DNA of 12,235 nt from an uncultured Chlorobiales bacterium. GTDB taxonomy: Bacteria; Bacteroidota; Chlorobiia; Chlorobiales; Thermochlorobacteraceae. A model generated the notes under the pieces. The model saw only the letters and a program-made list of their open reading frames with translations, was not told the origin of the DNA and searched no databases. The stretch covers positions 1 through 12,235 of the forward strand of contig CALGMC010000106.1 in the NCBI GenBank assembly GCA_937959145.1, written 5' to 3'. Of this stretch, positions 5,945 through 12,235 are shown one piece after another. Each line of letters begins with the position of its first letter. Position 1 is the stretch's first letter. Made by a program: the position numbers and the translations under genes.

Positions 5945-8290
5945 CTTGACCAGCATCATCTTTTTCGTTTGAACAAACGAGGACGCGCCACTTGTCGCGC
6001 TTCCTGCTTGTAATCGGTAGAAATACACACCGCTCGCCAAATTGCTTGCGTTCAAAGTGTAGTTATATGACCCCGCATCTTGGCGACCACTCACCAAAGT
6101 CATCACTTCTTTGCCCAACACATCATAGACTTTCAGCGAGACATTGCTTGCGGTTGGCAGTTGATATGCAATGACGGTCGTCGGGTTGAACGGATTCGGA
6201 TAGTTTTGCTCCAACGCAAACACTTTCGGCAAGCCTGCATCGACTTCAATGATGTTTGAATACTCAAACTGTCCGTCAAAATCCACTTGCTTCAAGCGAT
6301 ATTGCACCTTACCTGACGCGGTTCTATCCAAGAACGAGTAGGACTGCGCTTCGGTCGTCGTGCCGTTGCCGCGCACAAAGCCCAACACTTGCCATTCCTC
6401 ATGGCTTGCGCCTCCCGCCTCGCTTCTTGCTTCTCGCTTCTCGTTTCTTCTTTGCACTTCAAAGCCTGAATTGTTCGACTCCGAAGCCGTGCGCCAAGCC
6501 AGTTCCACGCCTTGTTCCACCTTGCGTCCTGTGAATGCCACAAGTTCAACGGGCAGTTGGTTGTCGTCGCTTGCCAAAACGAACTCGCTGAACGCCGTGG
6601 TTGTGGCACGCACTTCGTTGGAGAAACTTGCGTTGTAGTTGTTGGGCAACAGACTGAACGCTCCCGTGCCCGGCGTCGCACGGCGATACACACGCACTGT
6701 TTGCGCATTCGTGATGCCCGAACCCGGAATTCGTGTGCGGTTAAAGCGCAACAGCGCGCTCGTGAAGGAAAAACCAGAGGTATTGATAACGAAACGATAG
6801 GGGCTAACATTGGCGTGAGTAATGCCGCTGACATTTTGCGCGGGGCTGTTGTCGTAGCGTTCAACGGTGCAAGTGCCTGAACCTGAAAGCCCTGTGAAGT
6901 TAATGATGAGCCCTGTACTGAAAAAGTTGTAAGTGCTGATGCTAGAAGTAACGGTATGGCTGTAAAAGAACGGCGCGTTGTCAGTCGTCCATTGCGCAAT
7001 GCGGACAGAGACAATGCCTGCTGCTTGTGTGAATTCACCGCCCAAGAAGAGGCTGTTATTATACACCGCAAGGACAAGGACTTTGTTATCCAACCCGTTA
7101 TTTGTGATTGTGCCGAGGATGCTCCAACCTGTGCCGTTCCAGCGCGCAATGAAGTTAGCACTATTGCCGCCCGCCACTGTGAAATTGCCCCCCACATAGA
7201 GTTCATTGTTATAGACCGCAAGGGCATTGACACGAGTATTCACCCCGTTTGATGCAGCTGTGCCAACGCTGTTCCAAGAGGTGCCGTCCCAGCGTGCAAT
7301 GCGGTTCGCAGTGTTGCCACCCGCCTGTGTGAAATCACCGCCAACATAGAGTTCATTGTTATAGACCGCAAGGGCACGGACAATGCCACTCACCCCGTTT
7401 GCCGTGCTTGTGCCGACGCTGTTCCAACTGGTGCCGTCCCAGCGTGCAATGCGGTTCGCCGTGTTGCCGCCCGCCTGAGTGAAGTCGCCCCCGACATAAA
7501 GTTCTCCGTTATAGACCGCAAGAACATTGACTCTTGTTGAAGGAGAACTAACACTCACCCCATTTGCCGAGCCTGTGCCGACGCTGCTCCAACTTGTGCC
7601 GTTCCAGCGCGCAATGTGGCTCGCCGTGTTGCCGCCCGCCTGAGTGAAGTCGCCCCCGACATAGAGCTCGTTGTTATACACGGCAAGGGCATAAACGAAA
7701 AAACCACCAGCGACACCGTTTGCTGTGCCTGTGCCGACACTGCTCCAACTTGTGCCGTTCCAGCGAGCAATACGAAGAGCAATACCCCCGCCCGCCTGTG
7801 TGAAAGAGCCCCCGACATAGAGTTCTCCGTTGAAGACTGTCAGTGCTTGGACAGCACTATTCATTCCGTTTGCTGTGCCTGTGCCGACGCTGTTCCAACT
7901 TGTGCCGTTCCAGCGCGCGATATAGTTCGCAGAAACACTGCCTACTGTAATAAAATTGCCGCCGATGTAAAGTTCGTTGTTATAGACAGCGAGAGCAAAA
8001 ACAGTGTTATCTGCTCCTGACAGTGCAAACCCCGTGCTCCAAGTGCCCGAAGTGGTGTTCTCTGTTTGCGCCTCGCCTTTGGGCACTACGCGCGGCGCAC
8101 CGCTTGCGTCCATTTGTAACTCATAGCCGTCAAGGCTATATCCACCGTCGCGCTCCAAGCGCAAGGTGCCGTCCGTGTTCAAAATCTCGTCCACCGACGG
8201 TTGAGCGGGCGTTTGAGCCGTTGCAAGCGTTGCCATCGACAAGAGTGCGAGTAGCATGCAGAAACCAAGCAGTTGTTTAGTGTTTTTCAT
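5942..8290 (-). CDS. Type IX-secreted seven-repeat beta-propeller with FN3-like region
   Basis: A 782-residue protein, probably exported by type IX secretion. Residues 1-25 are a signal peptide almost the same as in 3813-5447, as is the segment to residue 83. Residues 97-436 hold seven blades of 50-55 residues, the last stopping at RIAQWTT; as in the paralogue, the final strand may come from the N-terminus. Residues about 440-565 form a beta-rich region ending in a Ser/Thr-rich stretch. At about 568 LPVELVAFTGRKVEQGVELA begins the FN3-like module common in type IX-secreted proteins (ESNNSGFEVQR, YRLKQVDFDG). A charged insert at about 615-630 (REARSE) is encoded by heptamer-repeat DNA. Residues 696-782 are the type A sorting domain. 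Relative to the paralogue, about 260 residues lie extra between propeller and tail. The gene is divergent from the TPR-HTH regulator gene. No catalytic motif is visible. Confidence 0.92.
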   Translation of the reverse strand: MKNTKQLLGFCMLLALLSMATLATAQTPAQPSVDEILNTDGTLRLERDGGYSLDGYELQMDASGAPRVVPKGEAQTENTTSGTWSTGFALSGADNTVFALAVYNNELYIGGNFITVGSVSANYIARWNGTSWNSVGTGTANGMNSAVQALTVFNGELYVGGSFTQAGGGIALRIARWNGTSWSSVGTGTANGVAGGFFVYALAVYNNELYVGGDFTQAGGNTASHIARWNGTSWSSVGTGSANGVSVSSPSTRVNVLAVYNGELYVGGDFTQAGGNTANRIARWDGTSWNSVGTSTANGVSGIVRALAVYNNELYVGGDFTQAGGNTANRIARWDGTSWNSVGTAASNGVNTRVNALAVYNNELYVGGNFTVAGGNSANFIARWNGTGWSILGTITNNGLDNKVLVLAVYNNSLFLGGEFTQAAGIVSVRIAQWTTDNAPFFYSHTVTSSISTYNFFSTGLIINFTGLSGSGTCTVERYDNSPAQNVSGITHANVSPYRFVINTSGFSFTSALLRFNRTRIPGSGITNAQTVRVYRRATPGTGAFSLLPNNYNASFSNEVRATTTAFSEFVLASDDNQLPVELVAFTGRKVEQGVELAWRTASESNNSGFEVQRRNEKREARSEAGGASHEEWQVLGFVRGNGTTTEAQSYSFLDRTASGKVQYRLKQVDFDGQFEYSNIIEVDAGLPKVFALEQNYPNPFNPTTVIAYQLPTASNVSLKVYDVLGKEVMTLVSGRQDAGSYNYTLNASNLASGVYFYRLQAGSATSGASSFVQTKKMMLVK
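6401..6446 (-). repeat. Heptamer element inside a coding region
   Basis: On the plus strand the core ATGGCTTGCG (6401-6410, reverse complement of CGCAAGCCAT) is followed by CTCCCGC, CTCGCTT, CTTGCTT, CTCGCTT and CTCGTTT (6412-6446). Core and one heptamer arm match the layout at 5855-5900; the second arm is absent. The reading frame stays open and yields the Arg/Glu/Ala-rich loop of the FN3-like module. Confidence 0.7.
6983..8002 (-). repeat. Seven intragenic tandem repeats of about 150 bp
   Basis: DNA of the seven blades. Blades 4 and 5 (residues 254-303, 304-353) are almost identical in protein over 40 positions, yet their codons differ at many sites. This points to an old duplication held by selection, with no sign of fresh slippage. 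Confidence 0.85.
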
Positions 8291-8303
8291 AATGCTTAAT
8301 GGT

Positions 8304-8397
8304 TTAGGTTGAAAGTGAAGACAACTCTTCGCGAGTTGCTTGCGGCAAAGATGTGGAAGCGTGGCGCAAGGGGCACTACGATATTTCTACGATATTT
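8304..8397 (-). promoter_or_regulatory. Duplicated promoter/leader of propeller gene 5942-8290
   Basis: Partner of 5464-5557. It has the tandem CTACGATATTT pair (8376-8386, 8387-8397), the CAACTC-GAGTTG hairpin (8322-8327, 8333-8338) and CATCTTTG (8353-8346, minus strand). It lies between two divergent genes, so it could influence the TPR-HTH gene at 8443 as well. An 11-bp period places the two repeat units on one face of the helix, as expected for an operator. Confidence 0.65.
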
Positions 8398-8442
8398 TGA
8401 ATCCGTATTTTAATTTCGAGCAACGTCAAGACCAGTCGAGAA

Positions 8443-10008
8443 ATGAATCGTCCAACTCGCGCATTGCCAAAAAAGCGCGTGCTAAGCACGGTTGCACGCC
8501 TTAGTATCGAAAACAAGGTCGACGCGCTCTTGCTCGAAGCCGATAAGACCTTCGCGCCGCAATCCTCGCTTGAAAAATGTTTGGAAGCCAAAGCCTTGGC
8601 GGAAAACATTGGGTATGAAATGGGGATTGTGAAAAGTTTGCATCGCATTGCAACCAACTACGGACAACTCGGCGACTACGAGAACGCGCTTGCCTTTGCG
8701 TTCAATGCCCGCGAGCGATTAAAGCATCACCCCGATAAGTCGCTCGAGGCCGCCACCGCTCAAACTATCGGCACGGCGTATTACAACTTGGGCGACTTCG
8801 AGACGGCACTGCGTTTCGGCTACGAGTCGCTTGAAGTGGCGCAAACCATCAATGCGCCGATTCTTACCGCCAAAGCCTACACCACGCTCGGCAACACTTA
8901 CTTTCAGATACACGATTTCGAGCAAGCACGATTTGCCTTCGAGAAATGCCTCGCAATCGCCGTCGAGATGAAGCATCGTTACGGACAATCGGTCGCGCTC
9001 AATAATCTTGCCAATGTCTATGAACAGATGAACGACTACGCCACGGCGATTGAAATTCATCAAAAAAGTTTAGCCATAAAGGAAGAATTGGGCGATGAAT
9101 CGGGGCAGGCGCATTTGCTCATCAGCATCGGAAATTGCCACCTGCAGTTAGGCAAACTCAGCAAAGTTCAATCGTGCTACAAAAAAAGCCTCTCGCTTGC
9201 AGAGAAACTTCAAGATACAAGCCAGCGCATCACGGCACTTTATTCGCTCGGAAAACTTTACAACATCGAGGGAAAAGGGGTGCAAGCAGTTGCCATTTTG
9301 CAAGAAGCACTCGAGTCGCTCAACCGCGTCAAAAAACTTGAACGGCTTGCCGATGTGCACCGCGAACTCTCGCGAGCACTCGAACAAACAGGAAACTTGA
9401 CCGAAGCACTCTGCCACGCAAGGCTTCACCAAAAGGTGCGCGAAGAAATGCTCAATGAAGATGTGATTGCCAAAACCAAAAAACTGCAAATCGTGCACCA
9501 AGTCGCTGAAATGGCACGCGAGCGTGAAATCTTCCGCCTCAAAGCCGAGCAATCGGAAAAAGAACTCGCGCACAAAAAGCAAGAGATTGTTTCAATGGCA
9601 ATGACGCTCGTGCAAAAAAACGAACTCGTCGAGAAGTTGAAGACGGAATTGATGACGCTTTCAAAATCGGTTTCGGGCAACACATCAGAAAAAGTATATC
9701 AGGAAATCTCGAACTTGATTGAACATTTAGAGAAATCCAAAGCCGACGAGAAAAGTTGGCGGCTCTTCGAGCAACAGTTCGAGAGCGTGCATCAAAACTT
9801 CATTCAGGTGCTCACCAATCGCTTTCCTGAACTGACCAAAACCGAATTGCGCTTATGTGTGCTTCTCAAAATTCAACTCTCAACCAAAGAAATCGCGCAA
9901 CTGCTTTTTCTTTCGCCGCGTAGCATTGAAACCTACCGCTTGCATCTTCGCCGCAAACTTGGGCTTCCCCAAAAAACAAACTTGACCGAATTTCTCCTCT
10001 CGCTCTAA
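8443..10008 (+). CDS. TPR-coiled-coil protein with LuxR-type HTH, likely regulator
   Basis: A 521-residue, probably cytoplasmic transcription regulator. Residues about 60-330 hold some six to seven tetratricopeptide repeats, seen as A-x-x-x-LG-x-x-(Y/F)-x-x-x-x-D-(Y/F)-E-x-A units (for example TLGNTYFQIHDFEQARFAFE and NNLANVYEQMNDYATAIEIH). Residues 340-410 are a charged coiled coil. At the C-terminus RFPELTKTELRLCVLL (460-475), then STKEIAQLLFLSPRSIETYR (480-499) and LRRKLGL (502-508), form a GerE/LuxR-like helix-turn-helix. This architecture is common in Bacteroidota, but many members have a membrane segment before the coiled coil, and none is seen here. The TPR part presumably binds a partner protein. 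It has no receiver or kinase domain. The gene is transcribed away from propeller gene 5942-8290, 152 bases apart, over the tandem CTACGATATTT repeat. Its target is not shown by the sequence. Confidence 0.9.
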   Translation: MNRPTRALPKKRVLSTVARLSIENKVDALLLEADKTFAPQSSLEKCLEAKALAENIGYEMGIVKSLHRIATNYGQLGDYENALAFAFNARERLKHHPDKSLEAATAQTIGTAYYNLGDFETALRFGYESLEVAQTINAPILTAKAYTTLGNTYFQIHDFEQARFAFEKCLAIAVEMKHRYGQSVALNNLANVYEQMNDYATAIEIHQKSLAIKEELGDESGQAHLLISIGNCHLQLGKLSKVQSCYKKSLSLAEKLQDTSQRITALYSLGKLYNIEGKGVQAVAILQEALESLNRVKKLERLADVHRELSRALEQTGNLTEALCHARLHQKVREEMLNEDVIAKTKKLQIVHQVAEMAREREIFRLKAEQSEKELAHKKQEIVSMAMTLVQKNELVEKLKTELMTLSKSVSGNTSEKVYQEISNLIEHLEKSKADEKSWRLFEQQFESVHQNFIQVLTNRFPELTKTELRLCVLLKIQLSTKEIAQLLFLSPRSIETYRLHLRRKLGLPQKTNLTEFLLSL

Positions 10009-10097
10009 ACTGCAATTCTTCTGTTTGCCGTATCAAATTTTTTCTTACTTTCAACTGTTTCTGACTTGCATAACCGACCTCAATTCACGCTGAAAAT

Positions 10098-11198
10098 ATG
10101 GACTATCGATTTTCTAAATGGGACGAGCGACACGCCAAAACGCAATCCTCGCTTGAAAAGATGCTCAAAGTGTTTAATCAACTCTTGATTTACACAAACG
10201 GCGACGCTAATCAAGCCTTGCAGTGGCTCACAGAAATGGACCGACAATACGGCTTAGGAGACGACGAAATTGGCATTGGCGATTTCATCGAATACCTAAA
10301 ACGCGAAGGCTACCTTGAAGAACCTTCACGCGACGGCACGTTCAACATCACAGGCAAAACGACGAAAAAAATTCGCGAAGAATCGCTCAACGAAATTTTT
10401 TCCTCGCTCCGCAAGCAGTCGCAGTTTGGCAATCATAAAATTCCAAAGTCGGGAATGTCGGAAGAGCGCACGCCCGAGACGCGCAGTTGGAAATTTGGCG
10501 ACGCGCTTCAAAATCTTGACCTCACGCAAACGCTTCAAAACGCGCTCAAACACAGCGAGTTAGACGAGATTCGCCTTGCCGAAGACGACTTCCGCGTCTA
10601 TGAAACCGAGCATCAAACCACCTGCGCCACCGTGTTGATGATTGATATTTCGCACTCGATGATTCTTTACGGCGAAGACCGCATCACGCCCGCAAAGAAA
10701 GTCGCCATGGCACTCTCAGAACTCATCTTAACGCGCTATCCCAAAGATAGCCTTGATGTCTTGCTCTTTGGCGACGAGGCGTGGCAGGTGGAAGTTAAAG
10801 ATTTACCGTTCATCAGCGTTGGACCCTATCACACCAACACCAAAGCAGGGCTTGCGCTCGCACGTCAAATCTTGAAGCGCAAGAAGAATCAGAACAAGCA
10901 GGTCTTTATGATTACGGACGGCAAACCCTCTGCCATCAACGAAGGCGCGAAGATTTACAAAAACTCGTTTGGGTTAGATAGAAAAATCGTCAATAAAACG
11001 CTCGACGAAGCCGTTATGTGTCGCAAAGATAAAATCACCATCACGACCTTCATGGTAACGAGCGACCCCTATTTGCAAGGCTTTGTTAATGAACTGACAC
11101 AAGCCAATCAAGGACGGGCGTATTTCAGTGGGTTAGATAACTTGGGCGAATATATGTTTGTCGATTACATCAAAAATCGCCGCAAAAAATTGCGATGA
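10098..11198 (+). CDS. VWA-domain protein with intact MIDAS (ChlD/MoxR-partner type)
   Basis: A 366-residue cytoplasmic protein. Residues 1-170 are mostly helical and charged, with a possible winged-helix-like stretch (IGDFIEYLKREGYLEE, 60-75). From about 175 there is a von Willebrand factor A domain with a full metal-ion-dependent adhesion site: DISHS at 183-187, the threonine motif YHTNT at 244-248, and the aspartate in MITDGK (D274). There is no signal peptide. In known systems (ChlD with ChlI, or MoxR-linked VWA proteins) such proteins work with an AAA+ ATPase in chelation or complex assembly. An AAA+ gene starts 600 bases downstream on the same strand, which supports that reading. The stop codon overlaps the Shine-Dalgarno site of the Uma2 gene, so these genes are co-transcribed. 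No terminator is seen between the TPR-HTH gene and this one; 89 bases separate them. The substrate is unknown. Confidence 0.9.
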   Translation: MDYRFSKWDERHAKTQSSLEKMLKVFNQLLIYTNGDANQALQWLTEMDRQYGLGDDEIGIGDFIEYLKREGYLEEPSRDGTFNITGKTTKKIREESLNEIFSSLRKQSQFGNHKIPKSGMSEERTPETRSWKFGDALQNLDLTQTLQNALKHSELDEIRLAEDDFRVYETEHQTTCATVLMIDISHSMILYGEDRITPAKKVAMALSELILTRYPKDSLDVLLFGDEAWQVEVKDLPFISVGPYHTNTKAGLALARQILKRKKNQNKQVFMITDGKPSAINEGAKIYKNSFGLDRKIVNKTLDEAVMCRKDKITITTFMVTSDPYLQGFVNELTQANQGRAYFSGLDNLGEYMFVDYIKNRRKKLR

Positions 11199-11203
11199 GG
11201 GAG
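11197..11203 (+). promoter_or_regulatory. Shine-Dalgarno site of the Uma2 gene
   Basis: GAGGGAG overlaps the TGA stop of the VWA gene (11196-11198) and sits 6 bases before the ATG at 11210. This suggests translational coupling and fixes the start. Confidence 0.7.
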
Positions 11204-11209
11204 TAAGAA

Positions 11210-11776
11210 ATGATAACAGCGGAAAAACTGCTTACGGGCGAAGAGTTAATGGAACTGCAAAGCGAGACGGGGAAACGATTCGAACTCCTAAAAGGTAAAC
11301 CCATTGAAACGATGCCCGCAGGCGGAAAACACGGATATATCGCTTCAAAAATTGAGCGCAAACTTGGAGCATTTGTTGAGGAAAGAAACCTCGGATTTGT
11401 TTTTGCGGCGGAAACGGGCGTGTATCTGGAACGCAATCCCGATACGGTGCGCGGCGCAGATGTAACCTTTGTCAGCCGTGAAAAAATCAAAAGTATTGAT
11501 GAAATTGAATCAGGATTTCTCACGGTTGTGCCCGACCTTGTCGTAGAAGTCGTCTCACAATCAAACAGAATAAATGAAGCCTTAGAGAAAGTCCAGACTT
11601 GGAAACGCGCGGGGGTAGGCGAAATTTGGCTCGTCGATGTGGCGCAAAAAACGCTGACGATTTATGCCAATTCGTTTGACGACGCGCCAACCGAAATCCT
11701 GACCGAACAAGAGACGCTTTATGGCAAAGGCTGGCTCAACGGCTTCGTGTTGCCTCTATCAACAATTTTCAGTTAA
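11210..11776 (+). CDS. Uma2 family (DUF820) PD-(D/E)XK-like endonuclease
   Basis: A 188-residue protein of the usual Uma2 length. Recognisable parts in order are RFELLKGK at 23-30, a glycine-rich HGYIASKI at 41-48, RGADVTFVS at 81-89 (aspartate 84), PDLVVEVVSQSNR at 108-120 (glutamate 113), and K127 before WKRAGVGEIWLVD at 131-143. These place the D, E and K expected of a restriction-endonuclease-like fold. The family usually has R-x-P-D-V; here the proline is alanine. Uma2 genes are numerous in cyanobacteria and Chloroflexi and also occur in this group. Their biological role is largely unknown, and nuclease activity is inferred from the fold. The gene lies between the VWA gene (11 bases) and the AAA+ gene (21 bases), within what looks like one operon. 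Confidence 0.9.
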   Translation: MITAEKLLTGEELMELQSETGKRFELLKGKPIETMPAGGKHGYIASKIERKLGAFVEERNLGFVFAAETGVYLERNPDTVRGADVTFVSREKIKSIDEIESGFLTVVPDLVVEVVSQSNRINEALEKVQTWKRAGVGEIWLVDVAQKTLTIYANSFDDAPTEILTEQETLYGKGWLNGFVLPLSTIFS

Positions 11777-11797
11777 GCACAACAACCAAAACGATTT

Positions 11798-12235
11798 ATG
11801 AAAGACATCACGAAAATTAGAACGCTCGGCGAGTTAAAGCGTGCAGGTTATCGAACGCGCTCGGTGAAAGATGAAATTCGCGAAAACTTGATTCAAAAAA
11901 TGAAGGACGGCGAAAATCCGTTTCCGAACATCATCGGCTATGAGCGCACGGTTATTCCGCAACTGCAAAACGCGCTACTTTCAAAACACGATATTATTCT
12001 GCTGGGTTTGCGCGGACAAGCGAAAACCAAACTCATTCGTCTTGCTGTCAATTTGCTCGACGAGTTTATTCCTGTTATCAAAGGCTCGGAAATTAACGAC
12101 GACCCGTTCAATCCGATTTCAAAATACGCGCGCGAAAAAATCTTACATGAAGGCGACGAAACCGAAATTGCGTGGCTTCATCGCTCGGAACGCTACGGCG
12201 AAAAACTCGCAACGCCCGATGTAACCATCGCTGAC
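11798..12235 (+). CDS. AAA+ ATPase of MoxR/magnesium-chelatase ChlI type, 3' end cut off
   Basis: The first 146 codons of a gene that runs out of the window with no stop. It starts with ATG at 11798, 21 bases after the Uma2 gene. The Walker A motif GLRGQAKTK lies at residues 70-78, after IIGYERTVIPQLQNALLSKH (45-64), the typical lead-in of the MoxR/ChlI helix. The visible end, TPDVTIAD, resembles the segment between Walker A and B in this family. Walker B, sensor and lid regions would lie beyond the edge. The protein is cytoplasmic. ATPases of this kind drive VWA partners, and the VWA gene upstream fits. Whether it serves metal insertion, as in magnesium or cobalt chelatase, or assembly of another complex cannot be told from this fragment. 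Confidence 0.88.
   Translation, partial: MKDITKIRTLGELKRAGYRTRSVKDEIRENLIQKMKDGENPFPNIIGYERTVIPQLQNALLSKHDIILLGLRGQAKTKLIRLAVNLLDEFIPVIKGSEINDDPFNPISKYAREKILHEGDETEIAWLHRSERYGEKLATPDVTIAD

Noticed and set aside
6292..7233. 313-codon open frame on the minus strand
   Set aside because: It lies inside the 782-residue propeller gene in another frame. Its translation is Arg/Ser/Ala-rich with no domain, as expected from the repeat DNA.
11940..12224. 94-codon plus-strand open frame at the window end
   Set aside because: It is a frame-shifted shadow of the AAA+ gene, whose own frame is open from 11798 to the edge and has a Walker A motif.

Overview
The window looks like a chromosomal stretch from the Bacteroidota/Chlorobiota group. 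Two secreted proteins end in the C-terminal sorting domain of the type IX secretion system (Tyr-Pro-Asn-Pro-Phe-Asn-Pro start, Lys-Lys-Met-x-Leu-Val-Lys end). The version with NPTT after the YPNPFNP is common in Chlorobiota, Ignavibacteria and Chloroherpeton-like bacteria. A TPR regulator with a LuxR-type HTH tail fits the same group. The exact genus cannot be read from the sequence. No rRNA, tRNA, IS element or CRISPR array is visible.

Layout. (1) 1-2018, plus strand: a small secreted protein with an internal duplication, a hairpin terminator, then xseA (exonuclease VII large subunit). (2) 2017-8290, minus strand: a small secreted protein and three secreted repeat proteins. Each repeat protein carries seven copies of a 46-55-residue motif (LYVGG-F...IARWNGTSW), best read as a seven-bladed beta-propeller. 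The two larger ones (3813-5447 and 5942-8290) are clear duplicates, sharing the signal peptide region, propeller, sorting domain and a 94-bp upstream leader. The third (2460-3677) has no sorting domain and probably shares an operon with the small gene 2118-2432. The roughly 490 bp between the two large paralogues hold a duplicated promoter leader, a REP-like inverted repeat, an intrinsic terminator and a heptamer-repeat element. (3) 8443-10008, plus strand and divergent from the last propeller gene: a soluble TPR/coiled-coil/LuxR-HTH regulator. (4) 10098-12235, plus strand: a VWA protein with an intact metal-binding site, a Uma2-family nuclease, and the start of an AAA+ ATPase of the MoxR/ChlI type, cut by the window edge.

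How the parts may work together. The VWA and AAA+ genes are probably functional partners, as in ChlD/ChlI or MoxR/VWA pairs, with the Uma2 gene sitting between them. The two large propellers are presumably exported across the outer membrane by type IX secretion and controlled alike through the shared leader, whose tandem 11-bp repeat is a candidate operator. That the divergent LuxR-type regulator controls them is only a hypothesis. The non-coding DNA holds at least three repeat families: a terminator-bearing 3'-end element, a heptamer element with a conserved 10-bp core (one copy lies in frame inside a propeller gene), and a REP-like inverted pair.
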